Source of the DNA: an uncultured Prevotella sp. | GTDB lineage: Bacteria > Bacteroidota > Bacteroidia > Bacteroidales > Bacteroidaceae | Direction: 5' to 3' | Assembly: GCA_946998295.1 (NCBI GenBank) | Contig: CAMPYS010000001.1 | Span: forward strand, 1-64,000 | Length of the DNA: 64,000 bases | Shown: positions 1 to 9,707 of the stretch, piece by piece | Position numbering within the stretch: position 1 is the stretch's first letter | Layout of the letters: every line of letters begins with the position of its first letter | Notes under the pieces: model-generated | The model's input: the letters and a program-made list of their open reading frames with translations, nothing else | What the model was told of the DNA's origin: nothing | Database searches by the model: none | Made by a program: the position numbers and the translations under genes

Positions 1-57
1 CACCTCAACATATAAAATTTTCTCACAAGAAAAAATACTGCGGAATTAAGGTAATTG

Positions 58-65
58 CAAAAATA
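58..65 (-). promoter_or_regulatory. possible -7 box pointing out of the window
   Basis: Read on the minus strand this is TATTTTTG, matching the Bacteroidota -7 consensus TAnnTTTG and followed by C. It would serve a gene to the left of the window. No -33 element was confirmed, so this is a weak call. Confidence 0.3.
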
Positions 66-118
66 GCAAATATTTTTAAAAAAAGTTATTTATTTAAATG
101 CTTTTCTATGTAATTTGC

Positions 119-126
119 TAATTTTG
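119..126 (+). promoter_or_regulatory. possible -7 box for the DUF2520 gene
   Basis: TAATTTTG fits TAnnTTTG but lies only nine bases before the ATG, so a transcript from it would be nearly leaderless. It may be chance in AT-rich DNA. Confidence 0.3.
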
Positions 127-135
127 TAATCAATT

Positions 136-906
136 ATGAATATATCGATAATTGGATCGGGTAATTTAGCTATTAATTTGACTATAGCTCTTGAAGCGGC
201 TGGTCATAATATTATTCAAATATGTAGCCGTACATTACAGCATGCTATGTCTTTATCATGTAGAGTTAATGCGTTTGCGACAAATAGATTGGATGCAATT
301 AATGATAAGTCTGATATATATATAGTTGCAGTCGCCGATAAAGTATTACCTGCTATAATATCAAAGCTTTCCGTTTTGGTACCTAATAAAATTATTCTTC
401 ATACTTCAGGGGTAACACCTTTAAATATATTAGAAAATAACAAATACAATATAGGCGTTTTTTATCCATTGCAGACTTTTAGTAAGAAAAAAATATTAGA
501 TTTTAGTAATTTACCAATTTGTCTTGAAGCAGCAAATAAAGGTACTTTGGAAAAAATATTATCTTTGGCTTATAGTATAAGTTCCAATGTGCATATAGTA
601 AATTCGGAACAACGTAAATATTTACATTTTGCAGCAGTATGGGCATGTAATTTTGTAAATCATTGTTATTTTAAGGCTTCGGAAATACTTAATGAGCATG
701 GGCTACCATTTGATATTATTTTGCCTTTAATAGACGAAACAGCATCTAAAGTACATAAATTATCGCCTTTTGAAGCACAAACAGGACCAGCTTCACGTTT
801 GGACTTTGATACTATAACAAAGCATTTAGAACTTATGGCTAATGATGAAAACAATAAATTAATATATAAACAACTAACATATTCAATACAGGAAACGATA
901 AAGTAA
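136..906 (+). CDS. Rossmann-fold and DUF2520 domain protein
   Basis: This 256-residue protein opens with a dinucleotide-binding beta-alpha-beta unit, with GSGNLA at about residues 7-12. It resembles the NADP-binding fold of F420-dependent/ProC-type oxidoreductases and continues into a helical DUF2520 region (about 130-250). A conserved-looking TGPASRLD stretch lies near residue 217. The natural substrate of the family is not known to me. The ATG at 136 is chosen because the glycine-rich strand starts immediately after it. The next gene, a KdsC-like phosphatase, begins 63 bases downstream on the same strand, an arrangement common in Bacteroidales, so the two are probably co-transcribed. The domain assignment is firm and the enzymatic role open. 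Confidence 0.85.
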   Translation: MNISIIGSGNLAINLTIALEAAGHNIIQICSRTLQHAMSLSCRVNAFATNRLDAINDKSDIYIVAVADKVLPAIISKLSVLVPNKIILHTSGVTPLNILENNKYNIGVFYPLQTFSKKKILDFSNLPICLEAANKGTLEKILSLAYSISSNVHIVNSEQRKYLHFAAVWACNFVNHCYFKASEILNEHGLPFDIILPLIDETASKVHKLSPFEAQTGPASRLDFDTITKHLELMANDENNKLIYKQLTYSIQETIK

Positions 907-969
907 ATATAATCTTAGTTAAGATTTTTAATTAATGATTATAAATAAAACAATAGACATTGAAAAAGT

Positions 970-1488
970 ATGATAAATTATGATTTAAAAATTATAAAGG
1001 CAATCGTATTTGATATAGATGGAGTGCTATCTTGTTCAACAGTTGGTATGGATGAAACTGGTGTACCTATCAGAACTCTGAATGTAAAAGATGGGTATGC
1101 TATTCAACTTGCCCAAGAGGTAGGACTTAATATTGGTATTATAACAGGTGGTGGAACGGATGATATAAAACGCCGTTATGAGAGTCTTGGAGTTAGAGAT
1201 ATTTATATGAACTCTTCTGTAAAAATTCATGCATGGAACGATTTTCTTCATAAATATCATTTATCACCTGATGAGGTTATATATGTAGGAGATGATATAC
1301 CCGATTTTCAAATAATGCAAGGTATACGCTGTGCATGTTGTCCAAAGGATGCTAGTAGTGATATTAAATCTGTAGCATTATATATTAGTGATGTAAAAGG
1401 CGGATATGGAGTTGGTAGAGATATAATAGAACAAGTATTGCGTTCACAAGGAAGATGGCTTCATGACGTGAGAGTATTTGGCTGGTAA
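970..1488 (+). CDS. kdsC: KdsC-like HAD phosphatase (3-deoxy-D-manno-octulosonate 8-phosphate phosphatase)
   Basis: This 172-residue protein has the usual length of KdsC, the cap-less HAD-superfamily phosphatase that removes phosphate from KDO-8-phosphate during synthesis of the lipopolysaccharide inner core in the cytoplasm. Motif I is FDIDGVLS with the nucleophile Asp at about residue 15 and the general acid Asp two residues later. Motif II is IITGGG near residue 60, and GDDIPD near residue 108 provides the Mg-binding aspartates. The C-terminal half keeps the glycine-rich GGYGVGRD segment that reaches into a neighbouring subunit in KdsC tetramers. In family members motif I usually ends in TDG, while here it reads SCS, a mild departure. 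Related YrbI-type phosphatases cannot be fully excluded. Confidence 0.85.
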   Translation: MINYDLKIIKAIVFDIDGVLSCSTVGMDETGVPIRTLNVKDGYAIQLAQEVGLNIGIITGGGTDDIKRRYESLGVRDIYMNSSVKIHAWNDFLHKYHLSPDEVIYVGDDIPDFQIMQGIRCACCPKDASSDIKSVALYISDVKGGYGVGRDIIEQVLRSQGRWLHDVRVFGW

Positions 1489-1555
1489 TATTAGCTTGTT
1501 ACTATCAATAGGTTCAATAGAAAAACAATGTAAAAACTAATTTATTTTTATTATA

Positions 1556-4063
1556 ATGATAAAACAATTAATAATAGGAACTACTACTTTTGCTTTATTT
1601 AGTGCAGTAGGAGTAACTAATGCTAGTGCAGTACACTTGTATTCAAGTTTTGTATCTGATACTTTAAAGCAAAAAAATGATGTTGTAAAGACAGAAAAAA
1701 AAGACAAGAAAAAGGAGAAGACACCTTACGAGGCTTTAATTGCTAAAGGCGGAAGTGAACAAAAAGGACTCTTTACAGTTAGACATATAGAAGATAAATG
1801 GTATATTGAAGTTCCTGACTCAGTAATAGGCAGATATCTTTTAGCAGTTACTCGTTTTACAGCTGTTCCACAAGGATTTGGAAAGTTTGCAGGAGAAGAG
1901 TTAACAGAGAATACAATATATTTTCAGCAGCGAGATAAAAAAACATTATTATTGCGTGCTTATGTAAATACTAATGAAGCCGATCCTAAGAATCGTATAT
2001 ATAAGACTCTTACTGCTTCAACTGCTGATCCAATTGTTGCTGCATTAAAAGTTATAGGGCGAAATAAAAAAACTAAAGCTCAACTTGTTGATATTACAAC
2101 TTTATTTGCCAAAGATAATAGTCTGTTGAGTTTTGCGCCATCAGATTATAAATTTTTGAATATTGGTAGTTTGCAATCTGATAGAACTTTTATAGATACA
2201 ATGAAAGTTTATCCTATAAATCTTGAGGTGGCATCAACTCGAACATACAGTGCCCCTAATACGCCATCAATGGTTAGAGCATCATTTACTGGCTCAATTA
2301 CAATAGGTTTAAATACAAGTATAGTTTTACTTCCAAAGGTGCCGATGAGAAAACGTTTGTGGGATAAACGAGTAGGTTATTTTACTCAGCCTCTTACCTT
2401 ATTCAATGATACGCAAACAAAAGCTGAGCACGAACAAGTAATTTCTAGATTTGAACTTATTCCTAAGGATATCAAAAAATATAAAAAAGGAGAATTGGTA
2501 GAACCAATTAAACCAATAATATTTTATATCGACCCTGCTACACCAAAACAGTGGGTTCCTTATCTTAAAGCTGGTATTGAAGATTGGAATGTTGCTTTTG
2601 AGGCTGCAGGATTTAAAAATGCTATACAGGCAAAAGATTGTCCAAGCGATATTAGTATAGATGATGCACGATATAGTTTTTTACGCTATTTACCTGCTGA
2701 GATAGAAAATGCTTATGGACCTCATATCTCAGATCCTCGAAGTGGCCAAATAATAGAGAGTCATGTATGTTGGTATCATAATGTGATGAATTTATTGACA
2801 AAATGGTATATGGTTCAATGTGGTCCATTGGATAAAAGAGCTCAAACAATGAAATTCTCTCCCGAGTTAATGGGACAACTAATCCGATTTGTTTCAAGTC
2901 ATGAAATAGGGCATGCTTTAGGTTTAAGACATAATATGGGTGCTAGTAGTTCAACTCCTGTCGAAAAGTTACGAGATAAGGCATGGGTAGAGAAACATGG
3001 ACATACTGCGAGTATTATGGATTATGCACGATTTAACTATGTTGCACAACCTGAAGATAATATTAGTGAAAAGGGATTGTTTCCTCGAATAAATGACTAT
3101 GATAAATGGGCAATAAAATGGGGCTACCAATACCGTCCTGAATTTAAAGATGAGTTTGAGGAAAAAGAGAAATTAATGACGGAAACAACTGCAATATTAT
3201 CAAAAAATAGTCGTTTATGGTTTTCTGGTGAGGGCAGAGATGAAGATCCTCGTTCACAAGTAGAAGATCTTGGGGATAATAACGTTATTGCTAGTAACTA
3301 TGGAATACAAAATCTTAAAAGAGTAATAAAAGGACTTCCTACATGGACAAAGCAAACTAATGATCGTACAGACGATTTGGAAGAGATGTGGTATGCTGTA
3401 AAAAGTCAGTTTATACGTTATGCTGGTCACGTCGTAAAAAATATAGGTGGACGTTATCTTAACAACCTACCTAACCATATTCCTTATGAAATACCTGCTG
3501 CAGCGAAGCAAAAGCAAGCGGTAAAATATATAGGACGTCAAGTTTTTGAAGCTCCAATATGGCTCTACCCTAATTATATAATGGAAAAATTAGGTATAGA
3601 TGTAGTTTTAGATATTTCAATAATTCAAAGTCGTTATCTTGAGACAATGCTTTCTACAACAGTTTTAGGTAATATTTATAGAAATCAAAATACATCACCA
3701 ACGTCTTATTCTCTTACAGACTATCTTAATGATGTGTATAAGACGGTGTGGAAGCCATTGACTTCAACAGAGGGTATAGCTCAAGAAACTCGAAGAATGT
3801 TGCAGAGACATTATGTAGAATTGATAAATAAAATTCTTAATCCAGAAAAAGTAAAAACTTTAGTTAATGTGAATCCAAGATTGATGCGTAGAGCAAGACC
3901 TGTTAATAGTGATTTACAATTATATGTTGCAGATAATCTCGATAAAGTTGAAGCATTTTGTAAAAAACAATTAACTAATTTGAGTGGTATTAATGCGCAA
4001 CATTTTAAAGACCTTTTACGACAAATAAAATTGGTGAAGGATCGTATGATAACAGTAAAATAG
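1556..4063 (+). CDS. secreted zinc metalloprotease with DUF5117/DUF5118 regions
   Basis: The 835-residue protein begins with a signal peptide (about residues 1-25, ending ASA). A lysine-rich linker follows, then the long N-terminal region typical of Bacteroidota proteins annotated as DUF5118 and DUF5117. The zinc site is the metzincin-type HEIGHALGLRH: His449, Glu450, His453 and His459. A downstream SIMDY at about residue 486 is the likely Met-turn. It should act in the periplasm or at the cell surface on proteins or peptides; the substrate is unknown. It stands 67 bases after the kdsC-like gene and is followed by a clear hairpin terminator. There is no truncation or obvious surface-sorting tail. 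The family call is secure and the biological role is not. Confidence 0.88.
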   Translation: MIKQLIIGTTTFALFSAVGVTNASAVHLYSSFVSDTLKQKNDVVKTEKKDKKKEKTPYEALIAKGGSEQKGLFTVRHIEDKWYIEVPDSVIGRYLLAVTRFTAVPQGFGKFAGEELTENTIYFQQRDKKTLLLRAYVNTNEADPKNRIYKTLTASTADPIVAALKVIGRNKKTKAQLVDITTLFAKDNSLLSFAPSDYKFLNIGSLQSDRTFIDTMKVYPINLEVASTRTYSAPNTPSMVRASFTGSITIGLNTSIVLLPKVPMRKRLWDKRVGYFTQPLTLFNDTQTKAEHEQVISRFELIPKDIKKYKKGELVEPIKPIIFYIDPATPKQWVPYLKAGIEDWNVAFEAAGFKNAIQAKDCPSDISIDDARYSFLRYLPAEIENAYGPHISDPRSGQIIESHVCWYHNVMNLLTKWYMVQCGPLDKRAQTMKFSPELMGQLIRFVSSHEIGHALGLRHNMGASSSTPVEKLRDKAWVEKHGHTASIMDYARFNYVAQPEDNISEKGLFPRINDYDKWAIKWGYQYRPEFKDEFEEKEKLMTETTAILSKNSRLWFSGEGRDEDPRSQVEDLGDNNVIASNYGIQNLKRVIKGLPTWTKQTNDRTDDLEEMWYAVKSQFIRYAGHVVKNIGGRYLNNLPNHIPYEIPAAAKQKQAVKYIGRQVFEAPIWLYPNYIMEKLGIDVVLDISIIQSRYLETMLSTTVLGNIYRNQNTSPTSYSLTDYLNDVYKTVWKPLTSTEGIAQETRRMLQRHYVELINKILNPEKVKTLVNVNPRLMRRARPVNSDLQLYVADNLDKVEAFCKKQLTNLSGINAQHFKDLLRQIKLVKDRMITVK

Positions 4064-4090
4064 AAAATTTTAAATTATTGTAAAATATTA

Positions 4091-4130
4091 ACGGGGATGT
4101 TACTAATTGCAAAGGGCATCCTCGTTTTTT
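4091..4130 (+). terminator. intrinsic terminator after the metalloprotease gene
   Basis: The arms acggggatg (4091-4099) and catcctcgt (4117-4125) pair over nine positions with one G-T wobble, and the second arm runs into six T residues. This is a textbook Rho-independent terminator about 30 bases after the stop codon. Confidence 0.85.
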
Positions 4131-4238
4131 CATTTAATAATGTATCTATAATTAACATATATGTAAATAGATGTAGACAAAAAGTTTTTGAAACTGTAAA
4201 AAATGTAAGAAAATAAGGTATAATATAAAAATAATCAT

Positions 4239-4246
4239 TAACTTTG
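4239..4246 (+). promoter_or_regulatory. -7 box of the C10 protease gene
   Basis: TAACTTTG, an exact TAnnTTTG box, lies 38 bases before the ATG at 4285 and just after the terminator of the previous gene. The C10 protease is therefore probably its own transcription unit. Confidence 0.65.
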
Positions 4247-4284
4247 GCAATTGTTAAATAAATATATATAACATAAAACTATAA

Positions 4285-7200
4285 ATGATGAAAAAATGTA
4301 ACATTATTACTCTATTGCTTCTTGCCGCCTTTCAGTTGGCATTTGCTGCTCCCGTAAGTCAGACTACAGCATTATTGACAGCTAAACAGTTTTTAGCTAA
4401 GCGCGGAGTTTATTTACCATCTATTCCATCTATTAAAGCAGTAATTCCACCTAAAGGAATGACGAATACTAAAGCAGTTCCTTATTATATTTTTAATATT
4501 AGTGGAAATAAGGGATATGTTGTTGTTTCAGGCGATGATCGAACACGTCAAATATTAGGTTACTCTGATAAAGGATCTCTGGATTTTGCTACTATGTCGC
4601 AACAGATCAAGAGTTTCTTACAGGGATATGCAACAGAAATTTCAGAGCTTGATAAGTTAAATCAAGAAATTGGCAATACTAAATCTCTGGGTAAAATAAC
4701 TACGCGAAAAGCTATTAGACCAATAGTAAAATGTCATTGGGGTCAAGACGATCCTTATAACTATTTTTGTCCTGAGGTTGCATCTAAAGAAAAAACAGTT
4801 ACAGGTTGTGTAGCTACTGCTATGGCACAAGTTATGTTTAGTCACCAATGGCCAGCAGCTACAACAGAAGAAATACCAGGCTACGACACAAGAACACAAG
4901 CAAATGATCATTTATCAATAGAAAAAATAGCGAAAAACTCTCCTATTGAGTGGGATAAGATAAAGGCAACTTATGGAACCAATGAAGAACTTGAAACTAA
5001 AAAGGCTATAGGTAATTTAATGAAATATATTGGAGCTTCTTTGCGAATGAACTATGATATTGCCTCTACGGGTGGTTCTGGTGCATGGCCTACATATATT
5101 GCACCTGCTTTTAATAAATACTTTAATTATAATGCAATTACAATTCAACGTTCTTCAGTGCCGCTTAAAATATTTGAGGATATACTTTATAAAGAAATGG
5201 AGGCTTCACGCCCTGTCGTTTTTTGTGGAACTGTTCTTGGTGGCGGAGGTCACTGCTTTGTTATAGATGGTTATGACGGTAATGGATTTTTCCATGTTAA
5301 TTGGGGATGGGATGGAATGAGCGATGGATATTTCCTAATTTCTGTTCTTGATCCAGGCTCTACGTCAGGTATTGGTGCAAGTTCTTCTGCAGGAGGTTAT
5401 GCTGCTTATCAATATGCAACTATAGGTATTGCAAAGAATTTCACAGGTAAAAATCCTTCCCTTTCAGTTCTGACAGATGTAAAAGATGCATCTGATGCTA
5501 CAGTATCAGCACATTTTTTTAATTACTACCATGATGGAGACCTTTATAAAATGGCACTTGCTTATCTTAAAGATAATGGCGAACTTGAAATTATAAGTAA
5601 TGAAACTACAAAATATATTCCAAGTACTGCAGATGGAATTCAGCCAATGACTATTTCGCTTGTTGACAAATTAGAAGCTAATAAATCTTATCGTGTGTTC
5701 CCTATAATTCGTAAGCGGGATGCTAATGAGTGGTCGTATAATAAGTATAGTTTTGCTACTGTTATTAAAGATAGCAATGGAAAAATAACAGCTGTGCCTA
5801 TTAACAATAAAAATAGAAAAGATCTAAAGATCGTAGATATGAAGCTTGACCCTAATCAAGCAAAAATAGTTGGTGTTCCTACTGATATAGAAATAACATT
5901 GAAGAATGATGGAAAATATGAATATCATGGTATATGTTCTATTCAGACAGCTCCAAAAGATAAACTAAATAAAGCTAAAATATGTTCAAGCTTAGTAGTT
6001 ACTCTACAACCAGGAGAGACAAAGACTTATAAAGCGATGTGTTCATATGTAGTACAAGGTACTAATTCGATTTATTTTACAGATGATTTTGGATATTTAA
6101 TTGATACGCATTTAAATGTCGATGGAGTAAAAAGCAAAGTTATAAATAATAATCTTGCAGTTGATTATAACCTTAATGATTTAGAGGATGATGGGAAAAC
6201 TATTGTATCAAGAAAAATTTCAGGAACTGTTACACTATCTACAACTGATGGGAAAGAACTCGCTAATCAGATATTATTAGTTGTTTTGAAAGGTAATAAT
6301 ATTATAGGAAAGAAGATTATAGCAGCTGATATTCCTGCAGGGCAAAAACAAATTGTTCCTTTTGATATTGATATAACCAATTCTGGAAATTATACTCTCG
6401 CAATGGTATATATTTCAAATAGGCAACTCAGAATTTTTGATAATACCCTACATAATGTAAAGTTATCTTTACCTGTACTATTATATATGAATGATGGTAC
6501 AATTAAAGAATATAAAGCACGCACGGGTCTTAAAGTGAAAAAAGATGTTCTTGCTGTAGATTATACAGGTAACGGATATGATGATATAGATATTATCCCA
6601 AATGACAATCCCAATACTCTGTATTTTGGTAAACGTAAGCAAAAAGGTATTAAAGGTAAAAACTTTGTAAAAATAAATTCATATGGTGAACCTGTTGCTG
6701 ATGAAATAAATATTGAAGATGGAAAAGAATTCTTCTCTCCAATGATTTTTACTGCAAAGAAGATTACTTATAAACGTAAGTTTGATAAAGTAGTTACAGC
6801 TACTACAGGTTGGGAAACTATAGTTTTACCATTCTCACCTGTAAAAATAGAAGCCCAAGGAAAGCCAATAGCATGGTATACAAATAAGGATGATAAAGGA
6901 AAAGATTTCTTCCTTATGGAATATGATAGCGAGACTGGAAATGATGTGTATTTCTTATATCCAAAGAGCTTTGATAAGAATGTTCCTTATCTTATAGGTA
7001 TTCCTAAGAACTTACAAGGTAATGATATAGTATTTACAGGAGAAAATCAAAAAATATACTCCTCTATTTCTTGTAAGACACACGGAGAGCTGTATAATTT
7101 TGTAGGAACATATGTTGCAGTTAATCAAGGTAAGCTATTCTCATTAAATCAGGATGGAAATGAATTTGTTTTAGTTAATTCTGTAAGTCCTTTCCGTGCT

Positions 7201-7425
7201 TATTTTGAAACAACTGATAATAATGCTCCAGATAATATTAAATTCCATATATCTGGATCTGCAACTAGCCTTGATAATATAGAATTTGGTAATAATAAAT
7301 TTAAGTCAGCTAATGTATATGATATTCAAGGTCGTAAAATAGCAACTGTTAATTCTATCAAGGAGCTTAATAATTTACCTAAGGGATTATATATAATTAG
7401 TGGAAAGAAAATATTAGTAAAATAG
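4285..7425 (+). CDS. secreted C10 family cysteine protease (streptopain/interpain-like) with T9SS-like tail
   Basis: The 1046-residue protein has a signal peptide (residues 1-22, ending FAA), an N-terminal inhibitory propeptide (about 23-150) and a papain-fold C10 catalytic domain. The nucleophile is Cys175 in TGCVATAMAQ. The catalytic His323 sits in GGGGHCFVIDGYD and is followed by HVNWGWDG, as in streptopain (SpeB) and Prevotella interpain A. A long beta-rich region (about 400-1000) precedes a C-terminal segment beginning VYDIQGRK and ending in a GLYIISGKK-type strand, the pattern of type A sorting domains of the type IX secretion system. The protease is therefore probably exported to the surface, matured by propeptide removal, and degrades host or dietary protein. 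ATG codons at 4285 and 4288 are both possible starts. Class assignment is strong; the sorting route is inferred. Confidence 0.93.
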   Translation: MMKKCNIITLLLLAAFQLAFAAPVSQTTALLTAKQFLAKRGVYLPSIPSIKAVIPPKGMTNTKAVPYYIFNISGNKGYVVVSGDDRTRQILGYSDKGSLDFATMSQQIKSFLQGYATEISELDKLNQEIGNTKSLGKITTRKAIRPIVKCHWGQDDPYNYFCPEVASKEKTVTGCVATAMAQVMFSHQWPAATTEEIPGYDTRTQANDHLSIEKIAKNSPIEWDKIKATYGTNEELETKKAIGNLMKYIGASLRMNYDIASTGGSGAWPTYIAPAFNKYFNYNAITIQRSSVPLKIFEDILYKEMEASRPVVFCGTVLGGGGHCFVIDGYDGNGFFHVNWGWDGMSDGYFLISVLDPGSTSGIGASSSAGGYAAYQYATIGIAKNFTGKNPSLSVLTDVKDASDATVSAHFFNYYHDGDLYKMALAYLKDNGELEIISNETTKYIPSTADGIQPMTISLVDKLEANKSYRVFPIIRKRDANEWSYNKYSFATVIKDSNGKITAVPINNKNRKDLKIVDMKLDPNQAKIVGVPTDIEITLKNDGKYEYHGICSIQTAPKDKLNKAKICSSLVVTLQPGETKTYKAMCSYVVQGTNSIYFTDDFGYLIDTHLNVDGVKSKVINNNLAVDYNLNDLEDDGKTIVSRKISGTVTLSTTDGKELANQILLVVLKGNNIIGKKIIAADIPAGQKQIVPFDIDITNSGNYTLAMVYISNRQLRIFDNTLHNVKLSLPVLLYMNDGTIKEYKARTGLKVKKDVLAVDYTGNGYDDIDIIPNDNPNTLYFGKRKQKGIKGKNFVKINSYGEPVADEINIEDGKEFFSPMIFTAKKITYKRKFDKVVTATTGWETIVLPFSPVKIEAQGKPIAWYTNKDDKGKDFFLMEYDSETGNDVYFLYPKSFDKNVPYLIGIPKNLQGNDIVFTGENQKIYSSISCKTHGELYNFVGTYVAVNQGKLFSLNQDGNEFVLVNSVSPFRAYFETTDNNAPDNIKFHISGSATSLDNIEFGNNKFKSANVYDIQGRKIATVNSIKELNNLPKGLYIISGKKILVK

Positions 7426-7505
7426 TAGGATATAATTTATGTATAATTGGTAAAAAATAACCTATCTACCTTTATAATTTTATTTTAACATGACTAAATA
7501 GTGAA

Positions 7506-7535
7506 AGGCTGCATTTCGAAATAGGAGTGCAGCCT
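7506..7535 (+). terminator. probable terminator hairpin after the C10 protease gene
   Basis: A perfect eight-base stem, aggctgca (7506-7513) with tgcagcct (7528-7535) around a 14-base loop, is followed by gattttatt. The T run is interrupted, so termination may be weak. It is 80 bases after the stop codon. Confidence 0.55.
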
Positions 7536-7808
7536 GATTTTATTGCCGGCAGGTTTTATAAATTACCACTGTATGTGTCAGGTAAAATTTATTAAACAAA
7601 TTTTATCGTTTTCTTTCTTCTTTTTTCTTCAAAATATAAGTTCATTTCGTCCTGTAGTTTCGTTATACTGTTTAATATTTTGCTATAAGATTAAGTTCGA
7701 GAACTACTAAAGTTTTAATTTATATAGAATCAGCATACAAAAAGTTTTAGGCATAACGATAAAAATAAATCATTACTTTTAAGTATTGTTTATGAAATCT
7801 TTTATTTT

Positions 7809-7816
7809 TAACTTTG
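7809..7816 (+). promoter_or_regulatory. -7 box for the outer-membrane barrel gene
   Basis: TAACTTTG followed by C lies 27 bases before the ATG at 7844. A TTG at 7786-7788 sits 20 bases upstream, the expected spacing for the -33 element of Bacteroidota promoters. Confidence 0.7.
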
Positions 7817-7843
7817 CAAAAAATAATATAAAACAAAAGATTG

Positions 7844-8434
7844 ATGAAAAAAATAGTGGTATTTGTATTTTTATGTATAGGTTTTGTTAATTTATATGCA
7901 CAAAATAGCTTTTTACCTAAAGTTGAAGATCATGATCATAAAGGAACATTATTTTTAGGTGGTGCAATAAATTTTTGGAAAGATTTAGAAACTAAAAAAA
8001 CAACTTTTGAATTGTCTCCAGAGGTAGGTTGGTTATTTAATAAAACGTGGGGAATTGGCATTTTATTAGGTTATCAAAGAGAAAACGAAAAGTCAGAAGA
8101 AATAACTGTGACAGAGAATTCTTTTAAGATATCCCCATTCCTTCGTTATTATTATTATCATAAAGGACCATTTAATCTTTTTGTAGATGGAGGTGCAGGG
8201 ATAAATTTTAGAAATAATTCTGCAAGTAGTAAAGGTATTCAAGGATTTGAAGTAGGAGTACGTCCTGGTGCTTGTGCAGATTTAATAGAAGGCTTATGTT
8301 TGTGCCTACGAATGGGCTTTTTAGGTTATAGAAAGAACTATTTTTCAGGTGAAGAACCACATCTTGGAAATACAGGTTTTGGTATGCGCTTTGCACCAGA
8401 AGAGTTAATGATAGGTTTAGAATTAGAAATTTGA
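7844..8434 (+). CDS. small outer-membrane beta-barrel protein
   Basis: A 196-residue product with an N-terminal signal peptide (about residues 1-19, ending YAQ). The remainder is made of alternating short amphipathic strands such as FLGGAINFW, WGIGILLGYQ, FKISPFLRYYYY and FNLFVDGGAG, matching an eight-stranded OmpA-like or OmpW-like barrel. The open frame begins at a TTG at 7841, but the ATG at 7844 directly precedes the KKIVVFVF signal sequence and is the better start. No periplasmic peptidoglycan-binding domain follows, so it is a barrel only. It precedes recX by 11 bases and may share its transcript. Function is unknown. Confidence 0.75.
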   Translation: MKKIVVFVFLCIGFVNLYAQNSFLPKVEDHDHKGTLFLGGAINFWKDLETKKTTFELSPEVGWLFNKTWGIGILLGYQRENEKSEEITVTENSFKISPFLRYYYYHKGPFNLFVDGGAGINFRNNSASSKGIQGFEVGVRPGACADLIEGLCLCLRMGFLGYRKNYFSGEEPHLGNTGFGMRFAPEELMIGLELEI

Positions 8435-8445
8435 TAAAATATTAA

Positions 8446-8928
8446 ATGTCCATATTTAAACAATTTTCTGAGTACGATGCTTTAAATCGTATGGCTAAAT
8501 TATGTGCTAAGCGGGAATATAGTAGAGGAGAAATTAAGGATAAGTTATCTTGCTTGGGTGTAAGTACTGATAAGCAAGAACATATAATTAGTAAATTGAT
8601 TTCCTTGAATTATATAAATGATGAACGTTATGCGTCTATGTTTATAGCTGATAAGATTAAATTTAATAAGTGGGGACCTATCAAAATAGAACAAGGATTA
8701 TTAGCTAAGCATGTACCAGAAAGTATATATAAACCATTACTTAAAGAAATTGATGATGGAGTTTTTCTTAACGTACTGATACCTTTATTGAAAAAAAAAT
8801 ATACTACAATTAATGCAAAAAATAAATACGAAAAGAAACAAAAATTATTTAGATATGGACTTAGCCGCGGCTTTAACTACAATATACTAAATAAGGCCTT
8901 TTCTTATTTAAATTTTACAGATGAATAA
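8446..8928 (+). CDS. recX: RecX family regulatory protein
   Basis: The 160-residue protein is built from three-helix repeats as in RecX, which binds RecA filaments and limits recombinase activity. Recognisable stretches are CAKREYSRGEIKDKL (first repeat, about residues 20-35), LISLNYINDERYASMFI (second repeat, about 45-65) and KLFRYGLSRGFNYNIL near the C-terminus. Length is typical. It lies 11 bases after the barrel gene and 12 before the comF-like gene. recA is not in the window, so the regulatory partner is encoded elsewhere. Confidence 0.85.
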   Translation: MSIFKQFSEYDALNRMAKLCAKREYSRGEIKDKLSCLGVSTDKQEHIISKLISLNYINDERYASMFIADKIKFNKWGPIKIEQGLLAKHVPESIYKPLLKEIDDGVFLNVLIPLLKKKYTTINAKNKYEKKQKLFRYGLSRGFNYNILNKAFSYLNFTDE

Positions 8929-8940
8929 TTATTTCTGATA

Positions 8941-9651
8941 ATGTATCATAAAGAATTTAGTGCTTGGAATCGTTTTATAGATATTATATCTCCTCGCTAT
9001 TGTTTAATTTGTGAAGAACGGTTAGGACTATCAGAATCTTTAATTTGTTTTTCATGTAATTTAGGACTACCAAGAACGAATTATCACCTTGACCCATTTA
9101 ATAATAATCTTGCTAAATTATTTTGGGGTCAAATAAATATGCAAAAAGCAACAGCTTTTTATTTTTATTATCCAGGAACTCCAGAATGCCATATAATATT
9201 TAATTTAAAGTATTTTAATCGCCCTGATGTAGGAATAAGTTTTGGGAGGATGTATGCTATTGAATGTAATCTTAGTAATTTTTTTTCAGGAATAGATGTA
9301 ATTATACCAATACCTATTACTTCAACTCGTTTAAAACAACGCGGTTACAATCAGAGTGAAATGATAGCTAAAGGAGTTTCTTCAGTTACAAATATTCCTT
9401 TAATAACAAATGCTATACGTCGTAAAGTCTTTAGAAAAAGTCAAACAAAACGTTCAGAATTTGAACGTATGATTTCTATACGTTCAGATTTTGAATTAGT
9501 TAATCCTACTTTGTTAGAGGGAAAACATATATTGATAGTTGATGATATAATAACTACCGGAGCAACAATCCTTGCTGTATGTAAGGTGTTATCTAATATA
9601 AAAAATTTGAAAGTAAGTGTTTTTGCTTTAGGTTACACAAAATCTCCATAA
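8941..9651 (+). CDS. comF: ComF family phosphoribosyltransferase-like protein
   Basis: A 236-residue protein with an N-terminal zinc-ribbon-like Cys cluster (CLICEE near residue 21 and CFSC near residue 37). A type I phosphoribosyltransferase domain follows. Its PRPP-binding motif reads ILIVDDIITTGATI (about residues 197-210), preceded by the RLKQRGYNQSE stretch characteristic of ComF. ComF proteins help convert internalised single-stranded DNA during natural transformation in several bacteria; whether this organism is competent cannot be judged here. It ends the rightward group and meets the leftward FMN/4Fe-4S gene 56 bases on. Confidence 0.87.
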   Translation: MYHKEFSAWNRFIDIISPRYCLICEERLGLSESLICFSCNLGLPRTNYHLDPFNNNLAKLFWGQINMQKATAFYFYYPGTPECHIIFNLKYFNRPDVGISFGRMYAIECNLSNFFSGIDVIIPIPITSTRLKQRGYNQSEMIAKGVSSVTNIPLITNAIRRKVFRKSQTKRSEFERMISIRSDFELVNPTLLEGKHILIVDDIITTGATILAVCKVLSNIKNLKVSVFALGYTKSP

Positions 9652-9707
9652 TTTTATTGCAGGAAAATATTTTATATTTAGCTATCAGTGAGGTGTTATG
9701 TATTATT

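Larger units (their letters stand above)
7426..7843. other. 418-base intergenic stretch between C10 protease and barrel protein genes
   Basis: It contains a stem-loop (7506-7535) and the promoter of the downstream gene (7809-7816). I see no open frame with plausible composition, no tRNA cloverleaf and no direct repeats in the rest. Confidence 0.6.
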
